This document shows, piece after piece, positions 1-11,385 of a stretch of 64,000 nt of DNA (position 1 is its first letter; every line of letters begins with the position of its first letter). Made by a program: the position numbers and the translations under genes. The stretch comes from Euborellia annulipes (taxonomy: Eukaryota; Arthropoda; Insecta; Dermaptera; Anisolabididae), in NCBI GenBank assembly GCA_023213315.1, contig JAKCPI010028503.1, forward strand, positions 1-64,000. Direction: 5' to 3'. The notes beneath the pieces are model-generated. The model worked only from the letters and a program-made list of their open reading frames with translations, ran no database searches and was not told where the DNA came from.

Positions 1-931
1 TTTTTGACATGAATCCAATACTGAGAGGCTCGTTGTTAATCGGATAAGCTTGCGGATTACGAGTCTAGAGTTGCTATACAAATCCCACTTGCCGTGAAAA
101 TTTTCAAACATTGCATCTCTATAATTGGAGTTAATCTCTGTTGAGAGATGAAAAAAAAAAATACTTTCTCTGTACATATTAACATATATATAGAGCTAAG
201 AGAAAGTAAAAAATAGATATAATTCTTGTTGTCTCCCCCTTTGTAGAATTTGAAAACACGTCCTGGAGGGAGGGCATGGAGATATTTATACCCTAGGTGG
301 AGGTGAGGTGAAATATCTATATTATAATAAAGCTGAAAAGACGTATAAAATAAAGGTAAAATGATTTGATAGTAAGTCAAATGTCAAGTTTGATTTTGTA
401 AAGTTAACAAGATCCTTGTATTTATCTTAAAATTCCCTTCAAAAAAATTTCTTTTTTTATTATTGTTATAATAAAATTACATAAATAATTTAATAATAGA
501 GCACTTGTACTTTTTTTTTTTAAAGTAAAAAATACTTTTGTTTAGAATGAAATTGTTTAGATTGTTTCCGTGTTCCAAATACAAGAGATGAGTAAAGCAA
601 ATTTAAGATACCAAGCAAGCAATAAATGAATTCCAAAAATAACATCTCTCAGAGAGAAAAATGCTTTTCGAGCTTCGTCGGTAGTCAGAGAGAGAGAAGG
701 TAATGGATAACGCGTTGTTTCACTTCTAATTAACTAACTATCACTCGGACACGCTACTTGACTATGACTTTCGAGTCTTTTCAGATCTAGTTAATCTAAT
801 CATGTGATTAAATAAGGTAAAATAATTAAAGATCGTAGTTAGTAAGCAAAGAGTCAAAGTTCGGTATAACGCCTAACTATGAGGTGAAATTAGGAACATA
901 AGCCTTGTTTATTTATTTCTTTGAAAATTTT
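1..931. repeat. AT-rich repeats; tip of a Helentron-like copy and a TIR-like repeat
   Basis: Positions 1-30 match the family block TTTTTGACATGAATCCAATACT on the minus strand. Between about 705 and 910 lies a repeat (GTTGTTTCACTTCTAATTAACTA...) that recurs at about 35310-35530. The remainder is AT-rich with a 5'-hairpin-like AAATACTTTCTCTG near 160. No gene seen. Confidence 0.4.
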
Positions 932-1349
932 TTACTTTCTCTTATCTCTATATATGTTAATATATATAGAGAGAAAGTATTGGATCCATGTCAAAAATTC
1001 GATGTCGAGATTTTGATGGATATACACGTTTTAGAGATCCCCTGAGTCCAAAAAGTGGTTTTCGTGACATGGTCTGTCTATGTGTTCAATTTTAAGCATG
1101 AAGGAATTGAGCTATAAGGTTGAAATTTTATATATAAGTTAAACACCTTTGGGAGCGTGAAAATTAGCTTTTAATCAAAATCGACCAAAGAGTACTAGTA
1201 CTTTACTGATGTGGTTTTTTCAGTTTTTTTCGATTCTCTCAAAATTCGCTCTAAAGATTTTTTTTTAAATTCATAAATCAACTATTTTTATAGATGCTCT
1301 TTAAATGTATATTCTTATTGTGCCATTGAAATCTTCTGAAGACCACTTT

Positions 1350-1617
1350 ACTCTTGTTCAGTCTGCGCCACAAGTGCCTGATCTCGATGCCTTGAGCTTA
1401 GGCAACCAATATGCAGAGCCGTCGGAAGAGTTGCGTTAAAAGTAGCTTCGCCCCTTCAGTTGCATTAAAAGAGATTATTTATTTATTTTAAAAATATTTA
1501 TGAATTCTAAAATATTTTTGTATTATAAATGAAATAAAATTAAACCTTTTTCCCATATTTTAGTTATAATTTAGTTATGAAATTTTTTTTAAATCTGTGA
1601 AGAAATTAATTTGTGAC
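1350..1617. repeat. Dispersed repeat, also at 6925-7136
   Basis: The blocks GCCTTGAGCTTAGGCAACCA, AGTAGCTT and CTTCAGTTG recur in the same order at about 6940-7040, next to another Helentron-like copy. It may be an insertion or a part of the long form of that family. Confidence 0.45.
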
Positions 1618-1697
1618 TTCATAGGTGAGGCTAAATGGTTGCCATGGTAACAAAATATAAATATTTTCCCAAACTTAAAAATTTTATATCTTGAATT

Positions 1698-1944
1698 GAA
1701 GGGGTCGGGCGAATATAGTGCTAACCCTCAATTATGACAAACCTGACTTTTCAGCACCATCAATTGTGCAAAAGTCTGTACTATTAGTAAAATTTGTTTC
1801 TCAGCCTGGTATTGCCATTAGAGTGCTCTGACAGTGTAAAACAATCAAAATTCCTATTGGTTTCTGTTTGTTTACAAAGTTTAAAATTGAAATATCTCAG
1901 AACTATATATTTGTGGGTTGGCACTATATTCGCCCGACCCCTTC
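1698..1944. mobile_element. 247-bp MITE with inverted ends in the Helentron-like repeat
   Basis: Inverted ends GAAGGGGTCGGGCGAATATA / TATATTCGCCCGACCCCTTC are flanked by AATT on both sides. Other copies of the host repeat read across this point without the insert (TCTGAATTCAAAT near 12497), confirming the insertion. A diverged partial relative ends near 2210 (ACTAAGCCCTTCATTTA). The superfamily is uncertain. Confidence 0.75.
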
Positions 1945-2062
1945 AATTCAAATGTGCCTTACTGTCGGAAACTAAATACATCTCGACACGAAAAATCTGG
2001 TGGGACAAGCACAGAACACAACTTTCTATTACCGAAGATAATTCTCTACTATATGCTTTATA

Positions 2063-2870
2063 AGACATACAAGTGTTCATTTTTATAAAGAAAGTTATTG
2101 TAAATTAAGTGGCTGATTTACAAATTGAGTCAAACTTTAATTTATCAATATCTCGAAACTAATGTATTGTGGCTTATGACTATCTTCCACTAAGCCCTTC
2201 ATTTATAGACAAGCAGAATTTGAAGTAAGCCTCTCTTCTAAAACATATTGATGATTACATGACGAACAATAAATGAGAGAAAAGCTTTCTTTCTATGGAT
2301 AAGCCTCTAATAAAAACCTTCATCATAATAAAAAAAGAATATGGTCATATTTAAATAAGGTTCTCACTATTTGGCTTTTTTTTTAACATTCGTATTTTTA
2401 TGTTGAGATTTATTATTTTTATAAAAACGTGTTAATAGTTCATTCATAATGGCAACCATTATCTTATTTATAATAAATACATTTTAATATTGACATTTTC
2501 TACTGCAAATCCATTGATGTGTCTTGTTCTAAGCCTACCCATGATATCTCTACAGGAATGGGAATATACACTCAATAGAAAAAAAGGAAAGTTTTTTTCG
2601 AAAAAAATCATACATCTAAATTTATTACTTGGATAAGGTTTATATAAAAAGATTTTGAAATACTTTGGAAAAGGATATTTACCCCCCCCCCCCCTCTATT
2701 CTCCAAATATTGCCCCAGAACGATGACCACTGTCTCCATGTGAATTTGAACAAATGAAACTAGTCCAAAAAATCTCCAAGTGAAAGTGAAAGTGTAGTGG
2801 TCTGTGAAATCTCCACTCCTCTCCAATAGAAGAGTGAATACACTTTAATGTACATTCACATGTCAGTTTT
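2063..2870. other. AT-rich intergenic stretch
   Basis: It contains a diverged 3' end of the MITE family (about 2090-2215), a C-homopolymer at 2683-2694 and no convincing exon. The open frame on the minus strand at 2608-2826 has no recognisable features. Confidence 0.3.
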
Positions 2871-2872
2871 AA

Positions 2873-3053
2873 TATTAACCGCCACCCCTAGAGAATAGAG
2901 CCGTGAAGTTAGACAACCAGAGTGCTTAGAAAATAAATAAACTTTTTTTAATATTGCAGTGGAAATACTATTTTTTGAGACAACAATTACGCCACCTAAG
3001 CGCTCTGGTTGTCTAACTTCACGGCTCTATTCTCTAGGGGTGGCTGTTAATAT
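2873..3053. repeat. Foldback element with about 60-bp arms
   Basis: The arm beginning TATTAACCGCCACCCCTAGA and running through the GAGCCGTGAAGTTAGACAACC block (2873-2935) is repeated inverted at about 2990-3053 around an AT-rich centre. No coding content. Confidence 0.7.
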
Positions 3054-3867
3054 CGAAACCTACTGTACACTGCATATGCCAGTAAATAGTCCACCGGAGG
3101 CCCTGCATACACGGTTTTATCGGTTCATAAAGAAATTAAATCAAGTATTTAATTTTATTACTTTCAATTTTTTTGAAACATGAAATTTGATTAAATTTCA
3201 ATAAACAAATGAAATAAATAAATGTAAACATTATTTTAATAAAAGTATAGTCTAGATATTTAAAATAGATTTTGTGTAACTTGATTGACTTTCGAAAAGG
3301 GAGTGAGCGATGCAAAAGTGGCACTGAAGCGCCTTCGCTATTCTAGCAGACACGGATAAGCCATTTTATAAAAAACACTCCCGAGACACATTGGTTGCTA
3401 AAACATTGATACAATCCTGTGGCAAACAATTGGAAAGGGAATACAAAAGAAATAACTAGCCTAGCCCTTTTTTTTTTTACTACCACAGTGACAAATTTAT
3501 TTACTGCGAGAGATAGATTTTATTAAATTCACAAGGTCCATAATATCTTATTTGATATATCAGGAGATGGTTTTATTTTTTGTGTAGTTTCCACACCGTA
3601 TCTGCTTGCTGCTATTCTGTTTTCTTTTTTTACTATAAGAAACTCAAGTCACGTTGAAACCATCTTTTTGACAGCACAACTGACATAAGCTATAATAATA
3701 TAGCCATTTCCTATTTCTTTTATATATTTTTTTTTTTACAAAATGTTTTGTTCTAGATTTAAACTTTATTGTCTCAAATATATAGCAATATTGATTATAT
3801 AATTTTGATTAGGAGGGAGAAAAATATGTTTATAGAAGTAAAATTATTTATTATATGTGAGGTTTCA
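3054..3867. other. AT-rich intergenic stretch
   Basis: No exon, SINE head or TIR pair recognised. Short poly(T) runs occur at about 3470 and 3731. Confidence 0.3.
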
Positions 3868-4127
3868 CTAAGTTATAAATGAAAGAAATATTGAATTTCC
3901 AACTCGATATATTTCGGGCTATTAACCCATCTTCAGGAGTACATGTGACTGAGTGAATAAAAGAGAATAGATGCTACCAGGCAGGCCTCTCGCCCCAGTC
4001 GTGGGTAGAGGCCTGCCTGGTAGCATCTATTATCTTTTATTCACTCAGTCACATGTACTCCTGAAGATTGGTTAATAGCCCGAAATATATCGAGTTAGAA
4101 ATTCAACATTTCTTTCATTTATAACTT
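3868..4127. repeat. Near-perfect foldback with hammerhead-like cores in both arms
   Basis: Arms of about 120 bp face each other around 3997: ATGCTACCAGGCAGGCCTCT in the left arm is matched by AGAGGCCTGCCTGGTAGCAT in the right. Each arm carries CTGAAGA, a short stem-loop GGGTTAATAGCCC (GGTTAATAGCCC on the right) and GAAA: 3912-3936 (minus) and 4071-4085 (plus). Confidence 0.8.
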
Positions 4128-4427
4128 AAAATAGTGAAACCTCACATATACTAAATAATTTTACTTATAAATATGTTTCACGGAAAACCTACACCACTTT
4201 CCCTCCAAACTATGTTTATAGAAACCAGAAAACATAAATTTCCGAATATTTTGTGTGAAGAATGTGAAGAAAAAACTTCTTTCGGTGCGTTACGAAACGT
4301 TGCATCCCAGTTGAATGATTATAGTTGAGGGAGAGTTAGTTTACATTCGCAAAAGTTAAAAAAATTTAAATTTTTTTGCGCAATGACGTCAACCGGGAAC
4401 AAGAAAAAGGCTGCTGTCGACACTATT

Positions 4428-4525
4428 ATAAATTTTACATCTTGAAATTCGAATGTACCGTACTGTCTGAAACTAAATGTATGTCGACACAAAAATCTGG
4501 TGCAACCAGTCACACCAGATTTTTT
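4428..4525 (+). mobile_element. Helentron-like repeat, 3' fragment
   Basis: Starts within the ATAAATTTTACATCTTG block and ends with a shortened terminal hairpin AATCTGGTGCAACCAG...CACACCAGATTTTTT. The inner stem seen in full copies is missing. Confidence 0.7.
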
Positions 4526-4829
4526 ATTAATGAATGAAGGCTTAATAAGGAAGATGATTATCTGTATGACAGTGAAAAAAAATAAAAGGAAGGGAAAGAA
4601 TTTATTTGATCGAATTGCACCACCTCGTGAGAGTCATTTTATTCCTAAATCACCCTTTCTATCTGTTTATATCAAAAGCATGAATTTAACACGTGGGAAC
4701 AATTATAGACCCTCTCACCCTACGACCTTGAGAATTAAAGTGGAAAATTAATCTAAAAAATTTAATTGTATACAGTACATAAAAATGAAAATAAAAAAAT
4801 AAAAAAACTAATAAGAAAAACAAATCTAA

Positions 4830-4882
4830 TTTTTACTTTCTCTTACCCTATATGAAATATAGAGAGAAAGTATTTTTTTTTG
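4830..4882 (+). mobile_element. Helentron-like repeat, 5' hairpin fragment
   Basis: Only the first hairpin remains: TTTTTACTTTCTCTTACCC...GAGAGAAAGTA, followed by T-rich unrelated sequence. Confidence 0.6.
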
Positions 4883-5125
4883 TATTTCTAACAAATTGAT
4901 TGATAAATAAAAAATGGCGAATTCAAAATGGCGGCTACATAGATTAATATTTAATTTTTTAACACCATTAATCTGTGAAACTACAAACCCTTTTTCTTGA
5001 AAATATGTAAAATTTTATTATGGGAATTTTTAATTATATTCCACATTTTGATATTAATTATTTATTAAAAATATAAATACTGTACAAAGTTTCGACTGCT
5101 TATTTTGCAGTCGTTTTCAAGTATT

Positions 5126-5511
5126 ATATTGTAGCGGTTAGCGAGCTGGCCTTTTGAATAGTGGGCGCCACAATTAAGTCCCCACCTGATAGCTAGAGCC
5201 TTAAGTATATGGTATAGTATATGGTGTATAGTGAAATAAATTTAATGCCCTAAAACGTAAAATCTGGTTCATGATTTTATTTTACCTTTTCAAATTTAAA
5301 AAAATATTTCACCATTCACCCTATATTATACCATATACTTAAGGCTAAAGCTGTCAGGTGAGGACTTAATTGTGGCGCTCACTATACCAATGGTCGCGGC
5401 TTCGCATCCCGTCCCATGGGACAAAATTTACTAAATCAATTGAAATTAATAGGGACGTGGTTTAAAGGGCATCCGATGCCGAAAAATCTTAAACTGAATT
5501 AAAAAAAAAAG
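5126..5511 (+). mobile_element. tRNA-derived SINE (family B) carrying a MITE
   Basis: The A-box-like TAGCGGTTAGCG and B-box-like GGCTTCGCATCCC are separated by a 222-bp MITE. The tail AAAGGGCATCCGATGCCGAA ends in poly(A). AGTATT flanks both sides as a likely target duplication. Related tails occur near 17900, 21560, 25030, 30960 and 41680. Confidence 0.6.
5161..5382. mobile_element. 222-bp MITE flanked by TA
   Basis: Inverted ends GTGGGCGCCACAATTAAGTC and its complement with one mismatch (GTGAGCGCC...) lie between TA dinucleotides (5159-5160 and 5383-5384), as in Tc1/mariner-type insertions. It sits between the A and B boxes of the SINE. Confidence 0.75.
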
Positions 5512-5720
5512 TATTGTGCGCTTACTTCGACTCAAGTGAACTAATCTCTAGACTTTTCTAGGTGTCCCTTAGAGGTTAATTCCCTTCAGTCAGAGCAAGT
5601 GCACAATACTTAAAAACGATTGCAGAATAAGCAATCGAAACGTTGTACAGTATTTATATATTTAATAAATAATTAATATCAAAATGTACTTTATAATTAA
5701 AAACTCCCATAATAATAATA

Positions 5721-7136
5721 ATAATACAAACTACAAACGCTTTAATAAACATATACTGTAGTCCTATGTCATATTTTGCACATTTCTGGCGGCCATATTG
5801 TATCCGCCATTTTTTTTTTTAAATAATTTCAACTTATAGTCAGCGACTTCAAAAACTCCTATATGGAAATGTGTTTTTGGGGTTTATATTGAGGAAGCCC
5901 AAAGGGGCCAGGCCCTGTTTGGGTAAAAATTAATGAAAAGTTTTTTTTTTTTTTTATTGGAATTTTAACCATGAAAATGATTTTTTTTTATTTTTATAAT
6001 TTAAAGGTTGGAGCTCAAATGGGCCGGGTAAATGACTTCTCCTTGTCTGCGGGGGCGTATTTATTTATTTTCAAGCGCCCTACATTTATTACGTCACAGA
6101 TAATCTCCCATTAACCTATATTAACATCAACAAATTAGAGATTTATTTTATTAATAATTTCTTGAAATCTTTATTACTGAATTAAGAGATATGCCTTATT
6201 CTAAAAGTATTTAAAATATTTTTGACATATTTTTTCATTTTTATAGAGGAAATGTCATGTTGAATTCGTGATTTCTAACCAACAAAAATCATAAAAAAAA
6301 GAGAAAGAAAAAATTCCTAACTTTCTTAAAAATAAGAATTTTTCAGAAAATTTATATTATTAAAAGGCAGAAAGGAGGGAAAAATTTCCCAATTCAATTT
6401 AAAATATTTGAAACGAGATGTGGATATGATTGAAAATAAAAATCAATAGAAAATAAAATAAATACCAATACTTTTAAAAAGAAAAGCAATGATTGTAAAA
6501 TTATATTAGTATAGTACAAAAGTATAGAGTTTAAGTGTTTAAAATGTTTTAATGAAAAAATTTCTTATTAAATAAAAGAAAAATAAATGAAACCAGATAT
6601 TCTCTCTTCACCTAATATTATAAATTGAAATATATAGAGTATACAACATTCTAATTGCACTATCGATTGAATTACAAATTTGGTTATCATCAAAGATACG
6701 ACGATTTAATTGGAATTAGCTAAATAACCGAAAGGCACGAACGGAGGGGAGAAGATTAGGAGGATCAAGAAGTTTTTAAATATTTAACAAAAATGGATCA
6801 ATATAAAGAAATGTCTTATAGCGGGGACTTTTCAATAGCTACTGAAGGCCTTCAACAGTTACGTTAATTTATAGGCCTACATAAATTAAAATGAGTATAT
6901 AGTATATTTAAGTTTAATCGTAGGCGCCACTAGTGCCTGATGTGCTCGAGAGTGACGCCTTGAGCTTAGGCAACCAAAATGTTTAGCCGTCGGATGTGTT
7001 GTCTTAAAAGTAGCTTTTTTTCTTCAGTTGGATTAAAAATAGATGATTGATTTATTTATTTTAAAAATATTTGTTTGTTTGGCTAAGTTCAAGTACATTA
7101 GGCACTTTTATAGTATAATTTTTAAATCAGTAATTT
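5721..7136. other. AT-rich intergenic stretch
   Basis: It holds poly(T) and poly(A) runs, GGGCC-containing segments at about 5900 and 6020, and a copy of the repeat also seen at 1350-1617 (about 6925-7136). No exon recognised. Confidence 0.3.
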
Positions 7137-8389
7137 TATTTTTATTTTCTCTTACCTCTATATATTTTAATATTAATATAGAGAAAGTATTTGATTCATG
7201 TCAATAATTTGATGTCGAGATTTTGATGGATATACACGTTTTGAGGTCCCCTGAATCAAAAAAAGTGGTTTTCATGATCTGTGTGTGTGTGAGCTCAATT
7301 TAAAGAATGAAGGAATTGAGCTAGGAGGTTGAAATTTTATATTTAAGTTAGGCAACTCTCTAGGGCTTGAAAATAAGCTTTTAATCAAAATCGGCCAATG
7401 AGTACTAGTACTTTACTGATGCACTTTTTACTTTCTCTTACCTCTATATATATGTTAATATATATAGAGAGAGAAAGTATTGGTTTCATGTCAAAAATTC
7501 GATGTCGAGATTTTGATGGATATACACGTTTTGAGGTCCCCTGAATCCAAAAAAGTGGTTTTCGTGACATGGTCTGTCTGTCTGTCTGTGTGTGTGTGTG
7601 TCTGTGAACAAAATATCTCAAGAACAAAAAGAGCTAGGAAGTTGAAATTTTATATTTAAGTTAGGCACCCCCATGGGACGTGACACGAAGCTTTTGAACA
7701 AAATTGACCAAAAAGTACTAGTACTTTACTGATGCACTTTTTCAGTTTTTTTTCGATTTTCTCAAAATTTGCTCCAACGATTTTTTTTTAAATTCAAAAA
7801 TCAATTATTTTTTAGATTCTCTTTAAAATGTATATTCTCATTTTGTGATTGAAATCTTCTGAAGACCACTTTACTCTTGTACTCCATAGAAAAGATAGGA
7901 GAAATGGTTGCCATGGTAACAACATATAAATATTTTGCCATACTTATAAATTTTACATCTTGAAAATCGAATGTACCCTACTGTCGGAAACTAAATACAT
8001 GTCGACACAAAAAATCTGGTGAGACAAGCACAGTACACAACTTTCGATTACCGAAGGTAAGAGAAAGTTGTGTGCTGTGCGCCAGTCACACCAGATTTTT
8101 CAGTTTTTTTCGATTTTCTCAAAATTCGCTTTAACGATTTTGATTAAAATTAAAAAATCAATTATTTTTTTAGATGCTCGTTAAAATGTATATTCTCATT
8201 TTGCCATTGAAATCTTCTGAAAACCACTTTACTCTTGTACTTAATAGAAAAGATAGGAGAAATGGTTGCCATGGTAACAAAATATAAATATTTTCCCATA
8301 TTTATGTTCAAATGTACCAGTCTGTCAGAAACTAATTAAGTGTCGACACAAAAAAAATCTGGTGCGACCAGTCACACCAGATTTTTTAA
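7137..8389 (+). mobile_element. Tandem array of three Helentron-like copies
   Basis: A 5' partial copy (7137-7424) leads directly into a full copy (7425-8100), which leads into a 3' partial copy (8101-8389). The full copy has the 5' hairpin, CTGT/GT microsatellite, ACTAGTACTTTACTGATG, X-box at 7917-7930, then the 3' hairpin. The third unit has another X-box at 8265-8278 and a shortened terminal hairpin. Head-to-tail arrays are common for rolling-circle elements. Confidence 0.8.
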
Positions 8390-8623
8390 CTAGATTTTTG
8401 ATCGCCATTTTGGATGCTCAGATTTAAAAAAAAGAATAAGTTTATATTTCAAATATAGTATAGGCTGGATTTGAATCTCAGCGCCGTTAAGTCTATCAGC
8501 AAACTAAATTTTCTTTAAAAATTTTAAAATTAATGTGATACAATTATTTAATAAATAAGAAATTATATATAATATTTAAGATATTATACATATCGCGTAC
8601 GTGAGCCGCGAAATTTATACAAT

Positions 8624-8826
8624 TAAATATTTACTAAATTCATATATCCGAAAAAATAAGGGTGTGCCGCCGGGAGTCGAACCACGGATCCACCGATTTG
8701 CGCTCAGTGTGCCCTTACCTGTGGTCTAGTGGTAAGGGCACACTGAGCGCAAATCGGTGGATCCGTGGTTCGACTCCCGGCGGCACACCCTTATTTTTTC
8801 GGATATATGAATTTAGTAAATATTTA
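8624..8826. repeat. Perfect 96-bp palindrome with tRNA-like sequence
   Basis: Arms 8624-8719 and 8731-8826 are exact reverse complements around an 11-base loop. Read on plus, the loop and right arm carry an A-box-like TGGTCTAGTGG and a B-box GGTTCGACTCC. GTGTGCC (from 8708) can pair with GGCACAC, mimicking a 7-bp acceptor stem. No standard anticodon arm was found, so this is a tRNA-derived SINE head in foldback form and not a functional tRNA. Confidence 0.75.
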
Positions 8827-9667
8827 AATGATACAATTATGAATTATGAAATGAACATTTTAAGGTATTTCCATTAATTTTTTACAACCAAAAAAATTTC
8901 TAAAGATGGCTCTATAATCATATTAATATGTAAATATTTTAACAATCTAATTTCAAGGCTGAAGATAATAAATAAACCTCTACATAATAATTGTGAGGCG
9001 TTAAATGGAAATCTCGTAATTAGTAATAAAGGCACCCCCAGGGTGGATGAACTCTGATAATATAGATTAATTGGTTTTCTATAAAAATATTGATTTAAGA
9101 ATGGCGAACGTGAAGGGGGAAGTTGGCGCTAGCTGGCTTGAATAATTATTAGGGTAAATATTGCTTTCGAGCCTTAAAGGATTCAATACCCCGGGGTGCA
9201 AGAGGGGGGATGTTTTCATTAAAATTTCATCAATCAATCAATCAATCTTCTCCTTTTAAAACTAAAAAGCAACGACAGCAGTCAACCTATAAAACAAATT
9301 TTCAAATAAAATAATACACATATAATTCATAGCATTTTATGACCCATTTCTTTTTTTTTTTACTTACAGTTATTTGAATAATAATAAATCTTCTTTTAAG
9401 CGTTATTTATCGCTATGTGTATGTATTTTATATAGATTAATAAATGGAAAGAGAGCAACCCCCGCTTTGTTATTATTTTTAGCCTTCTTTTTACAAGTTT
9501 TTTTTTTTTTTTCTAACTACATTTCAATTCCATTTTTCATTTTATATTTCTATGGTTACATGGGGGTATCATTTTGGGCTGAGTGACGGACATTTTTCAT
9601 CCTATTTTCTTAAATTTTAACATAAATTTATAATATTTCAAATAGAAATCCTTGATAATGATTCAAG
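8827..9667. other. AT-rich intergenic stretch
   Basis: It contains an ATCA microsatellite-like run near 9230 and poly(T) runs. The open frame 9374-9586 is hydrophobic, T-rich and shows no known domain. No gene seen. Confidence 0.3.
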
Positions 9668-9915
9668 ATATTTTTTTTTCTCATTCCCACTCACACTCGC
9701 ATTCACACAGTCTTTTTGGCAATTCAAGCCATATAAGACTTTTATGATATCCGTTATTGATTAATATACAAATTTAGGGTCCAGGCATTCTTATTTAATC
9801 CATTTGGTATCCAAATGGCTTAAATAAAATAATCGGACTGCCTGGGTTCTGAACCCGCGACTTTTGGTATACGATAGCACGCTAACCCCTACACCAAACC
9901 CCTACACCAAGGGCT
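9668..9915 (-). mobile_element. tRNA-derived SINE, family A
   Basis: On the minus strand: a head with CTTGGTGTAGGGG and B-box-like GGGTTCAGAACCC, then GGCAGTCCGATTATTTTA, a short hairpin around CCATTTGGATACCAAATGG, and the tail TGTGTGAATGCGAGTGTGAG. Copies occur at 14750, 28296 and 34590, and as fragments near 27528 and 27988. Confidence 0.7.
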
Positions 9916-10001
9916 TCAAGATATTAAAAATTATATATTAATAAGAGGGTAGAAATGAGAGCAGCTAAGGTTTTTTTTTTATTCGATTAATTTACACAGC
10001 T

Positions 10002-10034
10002 GACGTTTCGGTTCCGCGTTTGAACCATCCTCAG
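10002..10034 (-). other. Hammerhead-like core
   Basis: On the minus strand: CTGAGGA, then the stem-loop T-GGTTC-AAACGCG-GAACC (5 bp), then GAAAC and GTC. The conserved catalytic-core boxes of hammerheads (CUGANGA, stem II, GAAA) are all present; helices I and III are not evident. It is embedded in a repeat, with similar sequence near 10195 in inverse orientation. Confidence 0.45.
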
Positions 10035-10710
10035 AGCTGGCGAAAAGTCATTATGAAAGTGTCATAGTGGATTTTATACATTGTTAATTAAAATAAATAA
10101 AATCTGTTTTTATTTTATGTACCTGGTCATCTCATACTGTGTATATATTAATATTTATTATATAAGAATTGTTCAACATTGTATAAAATTCACTATGACA
10201 TTTTAAAGTTAATTATTCATCAAACCCTGCAAATCTCAGTAACAAATTGTTAGATTTTTCATTTTTAGTGGCCATTTTATTTCCTCTTTTTCAATTATTA
10301 TCTATTTAAATTTAATTTGTATCTTATCCCTCTCGTCTTTCCAGATGCTTCTTCATAAATAGCAATGGGTCGTTAATTTATTATTATGTCAGGGTCATTT
10401 TCCAAGCCCATCCTTGGATCCCTTCTAATCTTCCAGCCCTTTTTTATAACCTCTGGCTGTACTTGCAGAAGTAGTAAAAAATAAAGAACAAAAAGCAATG
10501 TTTAAAATTCTTAAAGGTAGCAACATTAAAATGGGTCCCTTTTATATGAATAAAAAATTCATTTTTTTTTAATAAGAATTTAGAAAAAAAAGTGACTTTC
10601 TTTAGGTGAAAATCTAAAGGAAGTAAATATTATTCTTTCGTTTTTATAAACTCACTAAACATTGGTCAAATTTTATGAAATGGTCCTTTTTTTCTATTTA
10701 GACTACAACA
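10035..10710. other. AT-rich intergenic stretch
   Basis: TTGTATAAAATTCACTATGACA near 10173 is the inverse of sequence near 10062, so 10050-10200 is a foldback. The rest shows no gene. Confidence 0.35.
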
Positions 10711-11385
10711 AAAAAATCTGAGGTGACTGTGCCACAGCACACAACTTTCTTTTATATTCGGTAATCGAAACTTTTGTTCTGTGCTTGTCATATCAAATTT
10801 TTTGTATCGGCTTATATTTAGTTTCCACGGGTCTACATGAATTAAAATTCAAAACGTAAAATTTATAGGGGAAAGTATTTATATTTTGTTACCATGGCAA
10901 CCATTTCTCCTATCTTTCCTATGAAGCACAAGAGTAAAGTGTGCTTCAAATAATTTTGAGGGCAAAACGAGAATATACATTTGAAAGAGCATCTAAAAAA
11001 TAATTGATTTTTGAATTTTAATCAAAATCGTTAGAGCGAATTTTGAGAAAATCGAAAAAAACTGAAAAATTATATCAGTAAAGTACTAGTACTCTTTGGC
11101 CGATTTTGATTAAAAGCTTATTTTTCCGGTCCCGGGGGTGTTTAACTTAAATATAAAATTTCAGCCTCATAGCTCAATTCCTTCATGCTTAAAATTTGAC
11201 ACACACCCACCCACCCACCCACACCACAGACAGACCATGTCGCGAAAACCACTTTTTTGGATTCAGGGGACCTCAAAACGTGAAGATCCATCAAAATCTC
11301 GACATCGAATTTTTGACATGAATCCAATACTTTCTCTCTCTATATATATATATTACATATATACATAGGTAAGAGAAAGTAAAAA
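10711..11385 (-). mobile_element. Helentron-like repeat, full-length minus copy
   Basis: Begins at its 3' hairpin (AAAAAATCTGAGGTGAC...) and ends with GGTAAGAGAAAGTAAAAA, the complement of the 5' end. The X-box reads GTTACCATGGCAAC at 10888-10901. A CCCACC microsatellite replaces the usual CTGT run. Open frames across it are not genes. Confidence 0.85.

Larger units (their letters stand above)
932..2062 (+). mobile_element. Helentron-like two-hairpin repeat, copy 1 (interrupted)
   Basis: The 5' hairpin TTACTTTCTCTTATC...GAGAGAAAGTA starts at 932. The body runs to about 1349 with the family blocks ATGTCAAAAATTCGATGTCG and GTACTAGTACTTTACTGAT. A foreign block (about 1350-1617) interrupts it, then X-box GTTGCCATGGTAAC appears at 1638-1651, then a MITE (1698-1944). 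The 3' part (AAAATCTGGTGGGACAAGCACAG) ends near 2062 without a complete 3' hairpin. Confidence 0.75.
5010..5720. repeat. Foldback element with stem-GAAAC motifs, split by a SINE
   Basis: The left arm (about 5010-5130) and right arm (about 5590-5720) are inverted repeats sharing TTTGATATTAATTATTTATT and GTACAAAGTTTCGACTGCTT-type blocks. Each arm contains a CGACTGC/GCAGTCG-type stem followed by AAAC. The centre is occupied by a SINE that carries a MITE. Confidence 0.7.
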
